From Afifella marina DSM 2698 (GTDB lineage Bacteria; Pseudomonadota; Alphaproteobacteria; Rhizobiales; Afifellaceae), in NCBI RefSeq assembly GCF_900102695.1, contig NZ_FMVW01000010.1, positions 1 to 64,000 on the forward strand: a DNA stretch of 64,000 bases. Direction: 5' to 3'. The position numbers were made by a program, and so were the translations under genes. The first letter of the stretch is position 1, and each line of letters starts with the position of its first letter. This document shows positions 1 through 7,541 of the stretch, piece by piece. A model generated the notes under the pieces. It ran no database searches. It had not been told where the DNA came from and saw only the letters and a program-made list of their open reading frames with translations.

Positions 1-189
1 CTTGAACATCAAGGTCGGATCGAGCGCCGGGCGGCCATTATCCGGACAGTAGAGCCCCGCAACCCGGTCATGGATGAACGAGAAGTCGATCACCGCGTCG
101 ATCTTGCGAAGCAGGTGATCCTTGGGAACCAATTGATCGAGTGTCACCATCTCGATCGCAGTCTGCTCAGGGGCCGGGCTCTTCAACAT
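1..189 (-). CDS. IS1182-family transposase, N-terminal fragment (runs off window)
   Basis: The reverse strand encodes 63 residues starting MLKSPAPEQTAIEMVTLDQL and ending PALDPTLMFK at the window edge. The segment with VPKDHLLRKID, FIHDRVAGLYC, DNGRP and LDPTLMFK is the typical N-terminus of IS1182-group DDE transposases, which act on their own IS ends. The DDE catalytic residues would lie outside the window, so intactness cannot be judged. The ATG at 187-189 is the first good start; no clear Shine-Dalgarno site precedes it. Confidence 0.75.
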   Translation of the reverse strand, partial: MLKSPAPEQTAIEMVTLDQLVPKDHLLRKIDAVIDFSFIHDRVAGLYCPDNGRPALDPTLMFK

Positions 190-241
190 GGCCCACTGAA
201 TCAAAAAGCCCCGGCTCACGCCAGGGCTTTGTCAGCAGTCT
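1..241 (-). mobile_element. End of an IS1182-type insertion sequence (cut by window edge)
   Basis: The left edge carries the 5' part of a transposase gene on the minus strand plus its outer end. Just outside the gene, AAAGCCC (204-210) and GGGCTTT (223-229) form a hairpin, and the sequence TTTGTCAGCAGTCTGA (226-241) resembles what I remember of IS1182-type terminal repeats. The exact tip is inferred. Immediately beyond lies a strong terminator hairpin (245-273), which fits the known preference of IS1182-type elements for palindromic targets. Confidence 0.6.
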
Positions 242-244
242 GAG

Positions 245-273
245 GGCGGCTCATGTGGTGAGCCGCCTTTTTT
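245..273 (+). terminator. Rho-independent terminator beside the IS end
   Basis: GGCGGCTCA (245-253) pairs perfectly with TGAGCCGCC (259-267) around a 5-base loop, followed by a run of T. It directly adjoins the inferred IS end and could be the palindromic insertion target. Confidence 0.7.
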
Positions 274-300
274 GTATCAGCGCCCTCGGTCGGGGGGCGG

Positions 301-335
301 ATCCGCCATCCGGCCGACGCGGCTGGCGGATTTTT
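301..335 (+). terminator. Rho-independent terminator
   Basis: ATCCGCCA (301-308) pairs with TGGCGGAT (324-331), followed by TTTTT. With the previous hairpin it isolates the downstream gene at 545. The rest of 336-544 holds no gene I can recognise and presumably carries the promoter of that gene. Confidence 0.6.
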
Positions 336-544
336 CGGCCGCGTCTTTTTCATCTCGCAAAACTCATTGTCGCCGCACGTGCCGTCCCATAGGACGGAGC
401 GGGTGGGAGGCGTCCGTCGCCGCTGGAAGCGACCGACCAGGGCGGAGCACGGCCCCATTTTGCTCTTGCGCCGGAACCTCGTTCCTGGCGCTCGGGTAGA
501 AAAGTGAAGTCTCCGAGAAGGACTCTCCAAAAAAGGACAATGCG

Positions 545-2083
545 ATGAACGGCGCACATAGCCTCGTCAAAACCCTCCTCAATCAAGGCGTCGACACCTG
601 TTTCGCCAATCCCGGCACGAGCGAGATGCACTTCGTTGCGGCGCTCGACCAGATCGACGGCATGCGCTGTGTCCTCGGTCTGCAGGAGAACGTCGTGACG
701 GGGATGGCCGATGGCTATGCGCGGATCGCGGGCAAGCCCGCCTGCACGCTCCTGCATTGCGGGCCTGGCCTCGCCAACGGCCTTGCCAATCTTCACAATG
801 CGCGCCGGGCAAGAGCCGCGATCGTCAACATCGTCGGTGACCAGGCGACGTATCATCGCCCGCATGACGCGCCCCTGACGATGGATACGAGCAGCCTCGC
901 TCATACGGTGTCCGGCTTCGTGCGTGCTTCAACTTGCGCTGCCGATGTCGGTCGGGATGCTGCGGCCGCGACGCAGGCCGCGCGTGCACTGCCGGGGCAG
1001 GTTGCGACCCTGATCCTGCCGTCCGACACATGCTGGAGCGAGGGCGGGATCGTGGCCGATGCTCTGCCGGCGCTGACCGCGGCACCGCTCGACCCGCATT
1101 CCATCGAGACGGCCGCGCGGATGCTGCGGAACGGCCGCGAGACCCTCATTCTCCTCGGGGGCGCCGGGCTTCTTCAGCCGGCCCAGGAGCTTGCCTGGCG
1201 CGTGGCGCAGGCGACCGGTGCCACGCTCATGGCGGATTTCGTTTGCGGGCAGGTGGCGCGGGGGCGGGGCCGCGTGCCGCTCGCCCGGGTCCCTTATGTG
1301 GCCGAAGCCGCGCGGGCCGCACTTGAGCGGTTCGAGCAGATCATCCTCGTCGCCGCGAAGCCGCCGGTCTCCTTCTTCGCGTATCCCGGTCAGCCATCGA
1401 TCGAATATCGTGCGGAGGCAGAGCTCCAGACATTGGCGCGCGGCGACCAGGACGTGGTTGCCGCCTTGCAGGCGCTTGTCGATGAGCTTGGAGCCCCTCC
1501 GGCGGCAATGCCGGATCCGGGAGCGCGGCCGGAGGTGGCACACGGCGCGTCGACGCCTGAAGGTCTCGCCCGTACCGTTGCGGCCCTCATGCCGGAGAAT
1601 GCCATCCTCTGTGAGGAGGCGATCTCCTATAGCCGTGGCTTGTACGATGAGACCTATGCCGCGCCCGCGCATGACATGCTGCACCTCGCAGGCGGGGCGA
1701 TCGGAGATGGCATGCCTGTTGCGACGGGGGCGGCTGTTGCAGGCTCCGGGCGCCGGGTGATCAATCTCCAGGCTGACGGGTCGGCCATGTACACGATCCA
1801 GTCGCTATGGACGCAGGCGCGCGAGAGACTGCCGGTCACGACCGTCATTTTGAACAACCGCCAATATGCGATCTTGCTCGGCGAGTACGCCAATGTCGGT
1901 GCGACGCCGGGAGAGACGGCGATGCAGATGCTCGATCTCGGCAATCCCGATCTTGGCTGGATCAATCTCGCCAAAGGCATGGGCGTGGAAGCCGCACGCG
2001 CCGAGACACTCGATGAACTCGCAGACCTGATGCGAGCAAGCTTCGAACGCGACGGGCCCTTCCTGATCGAACTGATGATCTGA
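545..2083 (+). CDS. TPP-dependent acetolactate synthase large subunit-like protein
   Basis: This 512-residue protein has the three-domain layout of the thiamine-diphosphate POX/AHAS family. FANPGTSEMHFV and LQENVVTGMADGYAR near residues 20-60 contain the conserved Glu that activates the cofactor. GDGMPVATGAAVA followed by ADGSAMYTIQSLW and LNNRQYAILL (residues 390-450) forms the metal/diphosphate site. It is shorter than true AHAS (about 570-590), and no ilvH small subunit follows, so branched-chain synthesis is unlikely. Benzoylformate decarboxylase-like or another 2-oxoacid decarboxylase activity is equally possible. The ATG at 545 follows AAAAAAGGAC. It is a single gene ended by a hairpin at 2089-2128. 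Confidence 0.8.
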   Translation: MNGAHSLVKTLLNQGVDTCFANPGTSEMHFVAALDQIDGMRCVLGLQENVVTGMADGYARIAGKPACTLLHCGPGLANGLANLHNARRARAAIVNIVGDQATYHRPHDAPLTMDTSSLAHTVSGFVRASTCAADVGRDAAAATQAARALPGQVATLILPSDTCWSEGGIVADALPALTAAPLDPHSIETAARMLRNGRETLILLGGAGLLQPAQELAWRVAQATGATLMADFVCGQVARGRGRVPLARVPYVAEAARAALERFEQIILVAAKPPVSFFAYPGQPSIEYRAEAELQTLARGDQDVVAALQALVDELGAPPAAMPDPGARPEVAHGASTPEGLARTVAALMPENAILCEEAISYSRGLYDETYAAPAHDMLHLAGGAIGDGMPVATGAAVAGSGRRVINLQADGSAMYTIQSLWTQARERLPVTTVILNNRQYAILLGEYANVGATPGETAMQMLDLGNPDLGWINLAKGMGVEAARAETLDELADLMRASFERDGPFLIELMI

Positions 2084-2088
2084 TTCGG

Positions 2089-2128
2089 CGATTCCGGCTC
2101 GCGTGATTCGCTCAGCTGGCCGGAATCG
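2089..2128 (+). terminator. Stem-loop after the TPP enzyme gene
   Basis: CGATTCCGGC (2089-2098) pairs with GCCGGAATCG (2119-2128) across a 20-base loop, 6 bases after the stop codon. There is no T run, so it may be a weak terminator or an mRNA-stabilising hairpin. Confidence 0.45.
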
Positions 2129-2274
2129 CACCGCATCAGTACACGAGACGCGGCCTGTGCGCGCTTATCGGCGGGCGCTCCAGGTCATGGGACGCGATTT
2201 GACGGTGATGTGAGAGAAGAAAGGCGCCTCGCGCCGCATTCTCCTGACGAATCGCATGTGCGACGCCGGGAGAA

Positions 2275-2350
2275 TGGTACGCCCAAGGGGAATCGAACCC
2301 CTGTTTCCGCCGTGAAAGGGCGGCGTCCTAGACCGCTAGACGATGGGCGC
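2275..2350 (-). tRNA. tRNA-Glu (anticodon UUC), CCA encoded
   Basis: The reverse strand folds as a standard cloverleaf: acceptor GCGCCCA pairs with TGGGCGT (a G-U at the first pair), the anticodon loop is CTTTCAC, and the T arm is GGGGTTCGAATCCCC, followed by A-CCA. The anticodon TTC reads Glu codons. Confidence 0.97.
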
Positions 2351-2485
2351 GTCGCGGCGCCTTATAGTCGGGTGCGGCGCCGCAAACAAGTCATGCAAGG
2401 AAAATCATGAAGGAAATTTGATTGCCCTTGTTCGCCCTCTCGCGCAGGCGGTCGGCAAGGGCCGCGCGCCTGCACGAAAGCGCTC

Positions 2486-2926
2486 TTACCAGGAGCCGGT
2501 GTTCTGCATCGAGGCCCAGGGTTCGGCCGGTGGCAGCGCGTCACCCTTTTGCAGAAGCTCGATCGAGATCCCGTCCGGGGACCGCACGAACGCCATGTGG
2601 CCGTCGCGCGGGGGGCGATTGATCGTCACACCGCCGTCCATCAGCTTCTGGCAGGTGTCGTAGATGTTGTCCGTGGCAAAGGCGAGATGGCCGAAATTCC
2701 GGCCGCCGTCGTATTCCTCTGGGTCCCAATTGTAGGTGAGTTCCAGGAGCGGCGCACGTTCCGTCTCCGCTCGGGCCTTGTCATTGGGCGCTGCGAGGAA
2801 GATCAGGGTGAAGCGGCCTTTCTCGCTCTCGCTGCGGCGGACCTCTTCCATCCCGAGCTTGTTGCAGTAGAAGTCGAGCGATTGGTCGACGTCTTTAATA
2901 CGCACCATAGTGTGCAGATATTTCAT
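2486..2926 (-). CDS. gloA: Lactoylglutathione lyase (glyoxalase I)
   Basis: This 146-residue protein of the vicinal-oxygen-chelate fold converts the methylglyoxal-glutathione hemithioacetal to S-lactoylglutathione. The four metal ligands expected of the Ni-type bacterial enzyme are visible: His5 (MKYLH), a Glu in [10 protein letters not shown], His in [10 protein letters not shown], and Glu in [10 protein letters not shown]. Length matches the short bacterial class (about 135-145). I start at the ATG at 2924-2926, because the frame upstream has no family similarity. It is divergent from the Sir2 gene, with 34 bases between them. Confidence 0.93.
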   Translation of the reverse strand: MKYLHTMVRIKDVDQSLDFYCNKLGMEEVRRSESEKGRFTLIFLAAPNDKARAETERAPLLELTYNWDPEEYDGGRNFGHLAFATDNIYDTCQKLMDGGVTINRPPRDGHMAFVRSPDGISIELLQKGDALPPAEPWASMQNTGSW

Positions 2927-2960
2927 GCATGCCTCCGTGAGTGGGTTGGCGGGAAAGCTT

Positions 2961-3764
2961 ATGGCACAGATCCAAACTGACAATGACACGCTCTTGGGTG
3001 AGGCGGCGCATCTCCAGCGTCTGGTCGATGACGCGAAGGCGATCGTCGCCTTCTGCGGCGCTGGCATCTCGACCGAATCGGGGATCCCCGATTTTCGCTC
3101 GCCCGGCGGCATCTGGTCGAAAATGGAGCCGATCACCTACCAGGAATTCATGGCGAGCGAGGAGGTGCGGCTGGAGGATTGGCGGCGGCGTTTCATGCTC
3201 GACGAAATCTATTCGAAGGCCGAGCCGAACATCGCGCACCGTGTCCTTGCCCATCTCGTTGCGGAAGGGCGCTCGCCGGGGGTCGTCACCCAAAATGTCG
3301 ACGGATTGCACCAGCGGGCCGGTCTTTCGCCGGAATATCTCGTGGAGCTTCACGGCAATGCCACCTACGCGCATTGTCTCGACTGCCGCGAGCCTTTCAC
3401 GCTCGGCGAAGTCCGCAAAATGATCGAAGCGAAAGGTGAAAGCCCGCGCTGTCCCGATTGCGGTGGCTTCATCAAGAGCGCGATCATTTCCTTCGGCGAG
3501 GCGATGCCCGAGCATGAGATGCGGCGGGCGTTCGAACTCGCCAATGAATGCGACCTGATGATCGTCCTCGGCTCGTCGCTGGTGGTCCATCCTGCGGCCA
3601 CAATACCGCTCTTCGCCAAGCAATCCGGGGCGCGGCTGGTGATCTTGAACCGGGAGGAGACGCCGCTCGACGACGTCGCCGACATCCGTTTCTCGGGCGA
3701 GATTGGTGCGCTTCTTAGCGCTTTATTTCCCGAGCTGAGCGGTGGTGGGCAAGGAAAGCCGTGA
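2961..3764 (+). CDS. NAD-dependent protein deacylase, Sir2 family
   Basis: This 267-residue cytosolic sirtuin removes acyl groups from lysines using NAD. It has the NAD-binding signature [16 protein letters not shown] (about residues 33-48), [12 protein letters not shown], the catalytic His in LHGNATYA, and four zinc-binding Cys as CLDC and [15 protein letters not shown] loop completes the Rossmann fold. The ATG at 2961 gives the usual start just before the family core; an in-frame ATG at 2910 would overlap the divergent gloA. Confidence 0.92.
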   Translation: MAQIQTDNDTLLGEAAHLQRLVDDAKAIVAFCGAGISTESGIPDFRSPGGIWSKMEPITYQEFMASEEVRLEDWRRRFMLDEIYSKAEPNIAHRVLAHLVAEGRSPGVVTQNVDGLHQRAGLSPEYLVELHGNATYAHCLDCREPFTLGEVRKMIEAKGESPRCPDCGGFIKSAIISFGEAMPEHEMRRAFELANECDLMIVLGSSLVVHPAATIPLFAKQSGARLVILNREETPLDDVADIRFSGEIGALLSALFPELSGGGQGKP

Positions 3765-3889
3765 AAACTTCTTAAAGGTCTTGTGGCCTCTGGCCGCACC
3801 GATGTTATGCTTTTTTGCACGAATCAATGGACCGATTTTGGAAGCTCTGCCGTTCGCAGGCTTGTGGGTCCTCGATGGAGTGGTCTCGT

Positions 3890-4465
3890 ATGGGCTTCAA
3901 GCCGCAAGCGGATGTCCGCGAAGACGCTGTTCGCGACGAGGCCGCGTCTGAGGTGATCGAAGTTTCGGGCCATATCAAATGGTTTGATGTCGCCAAAGGG
4001 TATGGCTTCATCGTGCCCGACAACGGCATGCCGGATGTGCTGTTGCATGTCACCTGTCTCAGACGTGACGGGTTCCAGGCCGCCTATGAGGGCGCCCGCG
4101 TCGTGTGCGAAGTGCTGCCGGGCGCGAGGGGGCTGCAGGCGATGCGCGTCCTTGCCATGGACGAAAGCGAGGCACCGCATCCCTCCACATTGCCACCCAC
4201 GAGCCAGCGCAGCACGGTGACGCCGACGAGCCCGCTCGTGACTGCCACGGTCAAATGGTTCAACCGTTTGAAGGGCTACGGCTTCGTCACGGAAGGCGAA
4301 GACGCTCCGGACATTTTCGTCCACATGGAGACCCTGCGGCGTTTCGGAATGGCCGAGCTCCGTCCGGGTCAGCTCGTGCTTGTGCGCTACGGCGAAGGCG
4401 AGAAGGGCCTGATGGCTGCCGAGATCCGGCCACATTCGGGCGGCCATATTCCGGTGTCCCACTGA
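3890..4465 (+). CDS. Cold-shock protein with two cold-shock domains
   Basis: This 191-residue RNA/DNA-binding protein has two CSD copies. The first ([15 protein letters not shown]) is divergent in RNP1/RNP2. The second ([15 protein letters not shown] with DIFVHMETL) is canonical. Such double-CSD proteins are typical of alphaproteobacteria. An acidic N-terminus and a Pro/Ser/Thr linker separate the parts. The ATG at 3890 follows GGAG at 3877; longer in-frame starts from 3815 are less likely. It probably acts as an RNA chaperone or transcript antiterminator. Confidence 0.88.
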   Translation: MGFKPQADVREDAVRDEAASEVIEVSGHIKWFDVAKGYGFIVPDNGMPDVLLHVTCLRRDGFQAAYEGARVVCEVLPGARGLQAMRVLAMDESEAPHPSTLPPTSQRSTVTPTSPLVTATVKWFNRLKGYGFVTEGEDAPDIFVHMETLRRFGMAELRPGQLVLVRYGEGEKGLMAAEIRPHSGGHIPVSH

Positions 4466-4538
4466 TTCTACCCCACTGATTCCAACGTCTCGGGCGACTG
4501 GGACCGCATTTCTCATCTTGAACTGAAGGCTTGGTGTG

Positions 4539-4988
4539 ATGGCTGTCCGGCTGGTCTCTTTCTTCGTCAGTCTCATTTTCTTGGCTGCCGGCGCTGTGGC
4601 GCAGGGAGCGACAGAGCCGCTCACCATCAAGAGCGCCCAGGGCACGCACACTTTCGACGTAGAACTCGCTCTCACGCAGCAGGAGCGGTCGCGGGGTCTC
4701 ATGTACCGCCGCGAGGTGCCGCGCGGGACTGGCATGCTCTTCGATTTCGGCTCCGACCGCCCGATCACGATGTGGATGAAAAACACCTACGTGCCGCTCG
4801 ACATGGTGTTCATCGGATCGGATCACAAAGTCCAAAGCATTGCCAAGGAGACGACGCCCTTGTCTGAGACGACGATCGCCTCTGAGCGGCCGGTGCGTTT
4901 CGTGCTTGAGGTCGCTGGTGGGACGGCGGACCGGCTTCATATCCGGCCGGGCGACCTGGTTTCCGGCAAAGCGATCGAGCGAAACTGA
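4539..4988 (+). CDS. DUF192 family secreted protein
   Basis: The 149-residue product has an N-terminal hydrophobic signal segment ending near AVAQG (about residue 22). A DUF192 domain follows, with ERSRGLMYRREVPRGTGMLF and the conserved MWMKNTYVPLDMVF motif. The family is small and beta-rich; its biochemical function is unknown. GTG at 4536 is directly followed by ATG at 4539, so the start is uncertain by one codon. In many alphaproteobacteria DUF192 genes lie next to a cold-shock gene, as here. Confidence 0.85.
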   Translation: MAVRLVSFFVSLIFLAAGAVAQGATEPLTIKSAQGTHTFDVELALTQQERSRGLMYRREVPRGTGMLFDFGSDRPITMWMKNTYVPLDMVFIGSDHKVQSIAKETTPLSETTIASERPVRFVLEVAGGTADRLHIRPGDLVSGKAIERN

Positions 4989-5055
4989 CCTGCCGTCTGT
5001 TCGCCCTCGCAAGAAGCAGATAGGCCGCGTTCGATCGGCTGTTTCGCGCCTGCCT

Positions 5056-5418
5056 TCAGGCTGATCGGGCCCGCTTTCGTTCAGCCTTCTGATAATCCTC
5101 CAAAACCTTGGCGCCGGGCAGATTGGTGACGAAGCCGTGGAGGACGAGCGCCACCATGAACGCGGTGGTGAAATCGTCGAGATCGACATCGGGCCTGTCG
5201 CCCATGCGACGGATCCAGGAATAGACGGAGATGTCTTCAAACAGGCGGTCGGTCGGGACGGATTGTCCGCCACCCAGCCGTTCCAGCCCGAAATCGGTCA
5301 CCGCCCATTGGCGCCCTCGCCACAGAATCCCGTCTTCCGGGGCGATTGCGGGGGAGGGGGAGTTCGCCGCAGGCGATGATGCAGACATCGGTTGTTCGGT
5401 TGCGGGCGCGTCGTTCAT
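5056..5418 (-). CDS. Conserved small hypothetical protein
   Basis: This 120-residue protein has a low-complexity Ser/Pro/Ala N-terminus (first 30 residues) and a globular part containing WRGRQWAVTDFGLERL and DDFTTAFMVALVLHGF. I do not recognise a family with known function, and there is no signal peptide or convincing membrane helix. The start at 5416-5418 (ATGAACGAC) follows AGAGAA; the frame is open further upstream but there it runs through the tRNA-Pro gene. Confidence 0.6.
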   Translation of the reverse strand: MNDAPATEQPMSASSPAANSPSPAIAPEDGILWRGRQWAVTDFGLERLGGGQSVPTDRLFEDISVYSWIRRMGDRPDVDLDDFTTAFMVALVLHGFVTNLPGAKVLEDYQKAERKRARSA

Positions 5419-5675
5419 CGTTCTCTTCTCCAGTATTGCGAGGGGCTTAGCAGAGTGCCGGCGTTCTGGACAATGTCCGGAAGGAAGGCAGGAGGGAGCC
5501 GGAAGCGGCCTGAGCGCAACGCAAGCTGACTTTGAAAGTGTCGAGCGTGCGGGGCAGGGGTTGGGGAAAGGGGATGATGGTGCCGGTTTCCGGAATTTTC
5601 GGCTTTCGCCTCCACCCTCACTTTCCCGCTTGCGCCGGCGGCCCCAGCCTCCTAGTTTCCGCGCCATTGCGGCGT

Positions 5676-5752
<77 letters not shown>

Positions 5753-5890
5753 TTTAAGCTTCTGATATCAAGAAGATTTTGGGATCGCGGATCTTGGCGG
5801 ACAATCCACCGCCAAGGTGATCGGCAACGATACGCGGCCGCAGATTTGCAGCCGACGCAGCGTCGATACGGCTTTGACGAGTCGAGCCGT

Positions 5891-5987
5891 GTTTCGATCC
5901 ACGCCCCTGCGTGACGGGCGACGAGATCGGCCTGTCCCACCGGAACTGCATCACGGTTTCGATCCACGCCGCTGCGTGAGGGGCGAC
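5891..5987 (-). CRISPR. Minimal type I-C CRISPR array: two repeats, one spacer
   Basis: Two 32-base repeats (5891-5922 and 5956-5987, plus strand beginning GTTTCGATCCACGCC) flank one 33-base spacer (5923-5955). Read on the minus strand, the direction of the cas genes, each repeat ends in GTGGATCGAAAC, the type I-C hallmark. The copies differ at repeat positions 16 and 25, both C versus G. The arms CGCC/GGCG of the stem persist in both. I see no third copy on either side. Confidence 0.88.
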
Positions 5988-6204
5988 GGCCTCACGATAA
6001 AACGAGACCAGGGCAGAGAAAACGGCGATGTTTGCGCGAACCGTGCCTCGGCGTGCCTCTGGAAGACTGCGCGTCGGCAAGCGCTTCCGTTTCAGTGCAA
6101 TGTTTTCAGGAGGTTGGGGCGTGCGTGAACTTGCCGGGAAAACGCGGCACGCTTGCGGTTCGCGACAGCTCTTCAGCGTTGCCTCGGCTTTTGGTGGTGG
6201 AGGA
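5988..6204 (-). promoter_or_regulatory. Probable CRISPR leader region
   Basis: These 217 bases between the cas2 stop and the first (leader-side) repeat hold no supported gene. By position it should include the array promoter and leader. It is not notably A/T-rich, unlike many leaders. Small frames reading through it have no family features. Confidence 0.4.
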
Positions 6205-6495
6205 TCATACGATCAGGGGGCCTTCAAGATCGGATGCTGGCTTGGCGCCAACATGCTCGACGCGGCGTTGCCCTTTTGCGCCGAGATAATAATAGCGCAA
6301 GCTGTCGGCTGCCGGATCGATGATGCCTTCCAGCCGCGCCTTCAGTTTCGTCCATTGGGCCGGGTTGACCTCGATCTCGAAGACCGAGAATTGCACGCGC
6401 TGGCCGAAATCGCGGCAAGCCTTGGCGATGCGTCGGAGCCGCCTGGCACCACCCGGCTCACTCGTTCTCACGTCATAGGTTACGAGAACCAGCAT
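6205..6495 (-). CDS. cas2: CRISPR-associated endonuclease Cas2 (type I-C)
   Basis: This 96-residue protein starts [16 protein letters not shown], the usual Cas2 beta-1 strand with its conserved Asp. It continues [17 protein letters not shown], the typical core of I-C Cas2. In spacer acquisition Cas2 dimers bridge two Cas1 dimers. Here only 3 bases separate its ATG from the stop codon of a cas1 remnant, and no intact cas1 exists in the window, so it has no local partner. Confidence 0.95.
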   Translation of the reverse strand: MLVLVTYDVRTSEPGGARRLRRIAKACRDFGQRVQFSVFEIEVNPAQWTKLKARLEGIIDPAADSLRYYYLGAKGQRRVEHVGAKPASDLEGPLIV

Positions 6496-6498
6496 CGT

Positions 6499-6582
6499 CT
6501 ATTTCCAGAACCAGGGCGGGTAGGCGTCGAGATCGCCGCCTCCTGCAGGAGCTTTTCTCCCGAGAAGATCCGCCGCCGCCAT
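6499..6582 (-). pseudogene. cas1: cas4-cas1 deletion scar retaining the Cas1 C-terminus
   Basis: A 27-codon frame begins with ATG 5 bases after the cas7 stop and ends 3 bases before cas2. Its last residues, DLDAYPPWFWK, match the C-terminus I know for type I-C Cas1 proteins (LRGDLDAYPPFLWK-like). The first seven, MAAADLL, sit where cas4 normally starts. The simplest reading is one deletion from early cas4 to the extreme end of cas1, removing about 1.6 kb. It is too short to be functional in integration. Confidence 0.8.
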
Positions 6583-6587
6583 CGCCG

Positions 6588-7541
6588 TCACAGCCGCTCG
6601 ATGATCTCCACCCCGTCCGGCAGGTTCTCCCGGTCGATCGTCACGGCATAGTCGGAGAAGGCGCGGGCGGGAGGCGCGTTGTCGAGGCGTTCGCTGCCCG
6701 GCTCGTACGTTTCGCCCTTGAAGGTGCGCCAGATCTTGACGCGATCGAAGAGGCTATGGGCGGGCGCATTGCCGAGCGCCGTTGCATGGCGGAAGACGAT
6801 GAGCTTCCTGGTCGCCATCTCGCCGCGTGCGGCGGAATGGTCATGCTCGAACATGGCTTCCAGCGCTTCCATGAGGAGTGCCAGGTCATCGTCCGAAAAA
6901 CCGGTACGCTCCGCAAGCTTTGCAGAGATGAAGCCATGAGCACGATAGAGGCCATAAGGGACAATGTGCTTGCGCCCCATGGTGCGGTTTTCCGTGCGGG
7001 CATTGTCGTCATCGGCCTCGCCTTCGCGGCGTTCTTCTTTTTCTCTGGCGGTGGTCGCTGCCATGCGGGTGATGGAAATCTCCTGCGGCACGATCGGTTC
7101 GGCCGACTGCGCAAAGGTCATCTGCACAGGCCCCCGCACCTGACCGCAATTGATGCCTGTCGACATGACGGCCCCGAAGGTGCGGACATCGAAGAAATTG
7201 TCGCACATGAAGCGGCGCAGCTTGTCGGCTTCCTCGTCGCCATGGGGGTTGAGCTTCGCACCATCGACCTTTTCGCCCGGCCGGATGGCTCTGTAAGCCT
7301 CACGGTGTTTTTCGTTCAGGATTGCGCCTTCTTGCACGTAGATGGCCCGGCCGCTCTCTCCTCTATGCGCGATCTCCATGTAATTGCGGATCTTGCGCTT
7401 CAGACTGACGTCGGAGACGAGGCCGTGGCCCGTTTCCGGATCGAGCCGGGGCAAGTTTCCCGCATCGGGATCGCCGTTCGGATTGCCGTTCTTGACGTCG
7501 AAGATCAGAACGAAGTCGTGGCGCTGCGCAAGATCAGGCAT
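6588..7541 (-). CDS. cas7: Type I-C Cascade backbone protein Cas7 (Csd2)
   Basis: This 317-residue RAMP-fold protein multimerises along the crRNA in Cascade/I-C. The opening HDFVLIFDVKNGNPNGDPDAGNLPR stretch (residues 9-33), with the glycine-rich NGDPD loop, is diagnostic of Csd2. FGAVMSTG and CGQVRGPVQ follow. Its start overlaps the end of cas8c by 8 bases, so it is translationally coupled. Full length for the family; no lesions are visible. Confidence 0.95.
   Translation of the reverse strand: MPDLAQRHDFVLIFDVKNGNPNGDPDAGNLPRLDPETGHGLVSDVSLKRKIRNYMEIAHRGESGRAIYVQEGAILNEKHREAYRAIRPGEKVDGAKLNPHGDEEADKLRRFMCDNFFDVRTFGAVMSTGINCGQVRGPVQMTFAQSAEPIVPQEISITRMAATTAREKEERREGEADDDNARTENRTMGRKHIVPYGLYRAHGFISAKLAERTGFSDDDLALLMEALEAMFEHDHSAARGEMATRKLIVFRHATALGNAPAHSLFDRVKIWRTFKGETYEPGSERLDNAPPARAFSDYAVTIDRENLPDGVEIIERL

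Noticed and set aside
2210-2410. Frame encoding GNRTPVSAVKGRRPRPLDDGR
   Set aside because: It is the antisense translation of tRNA-Glu, a well-known false gene signature.
5754-5890. Possible further degenerate CRISPR repeats beyond the last repeat
   Set aside because: No segment keeps the GATCCACGC or GGGCGAC ends at the expected 65-base spacing.
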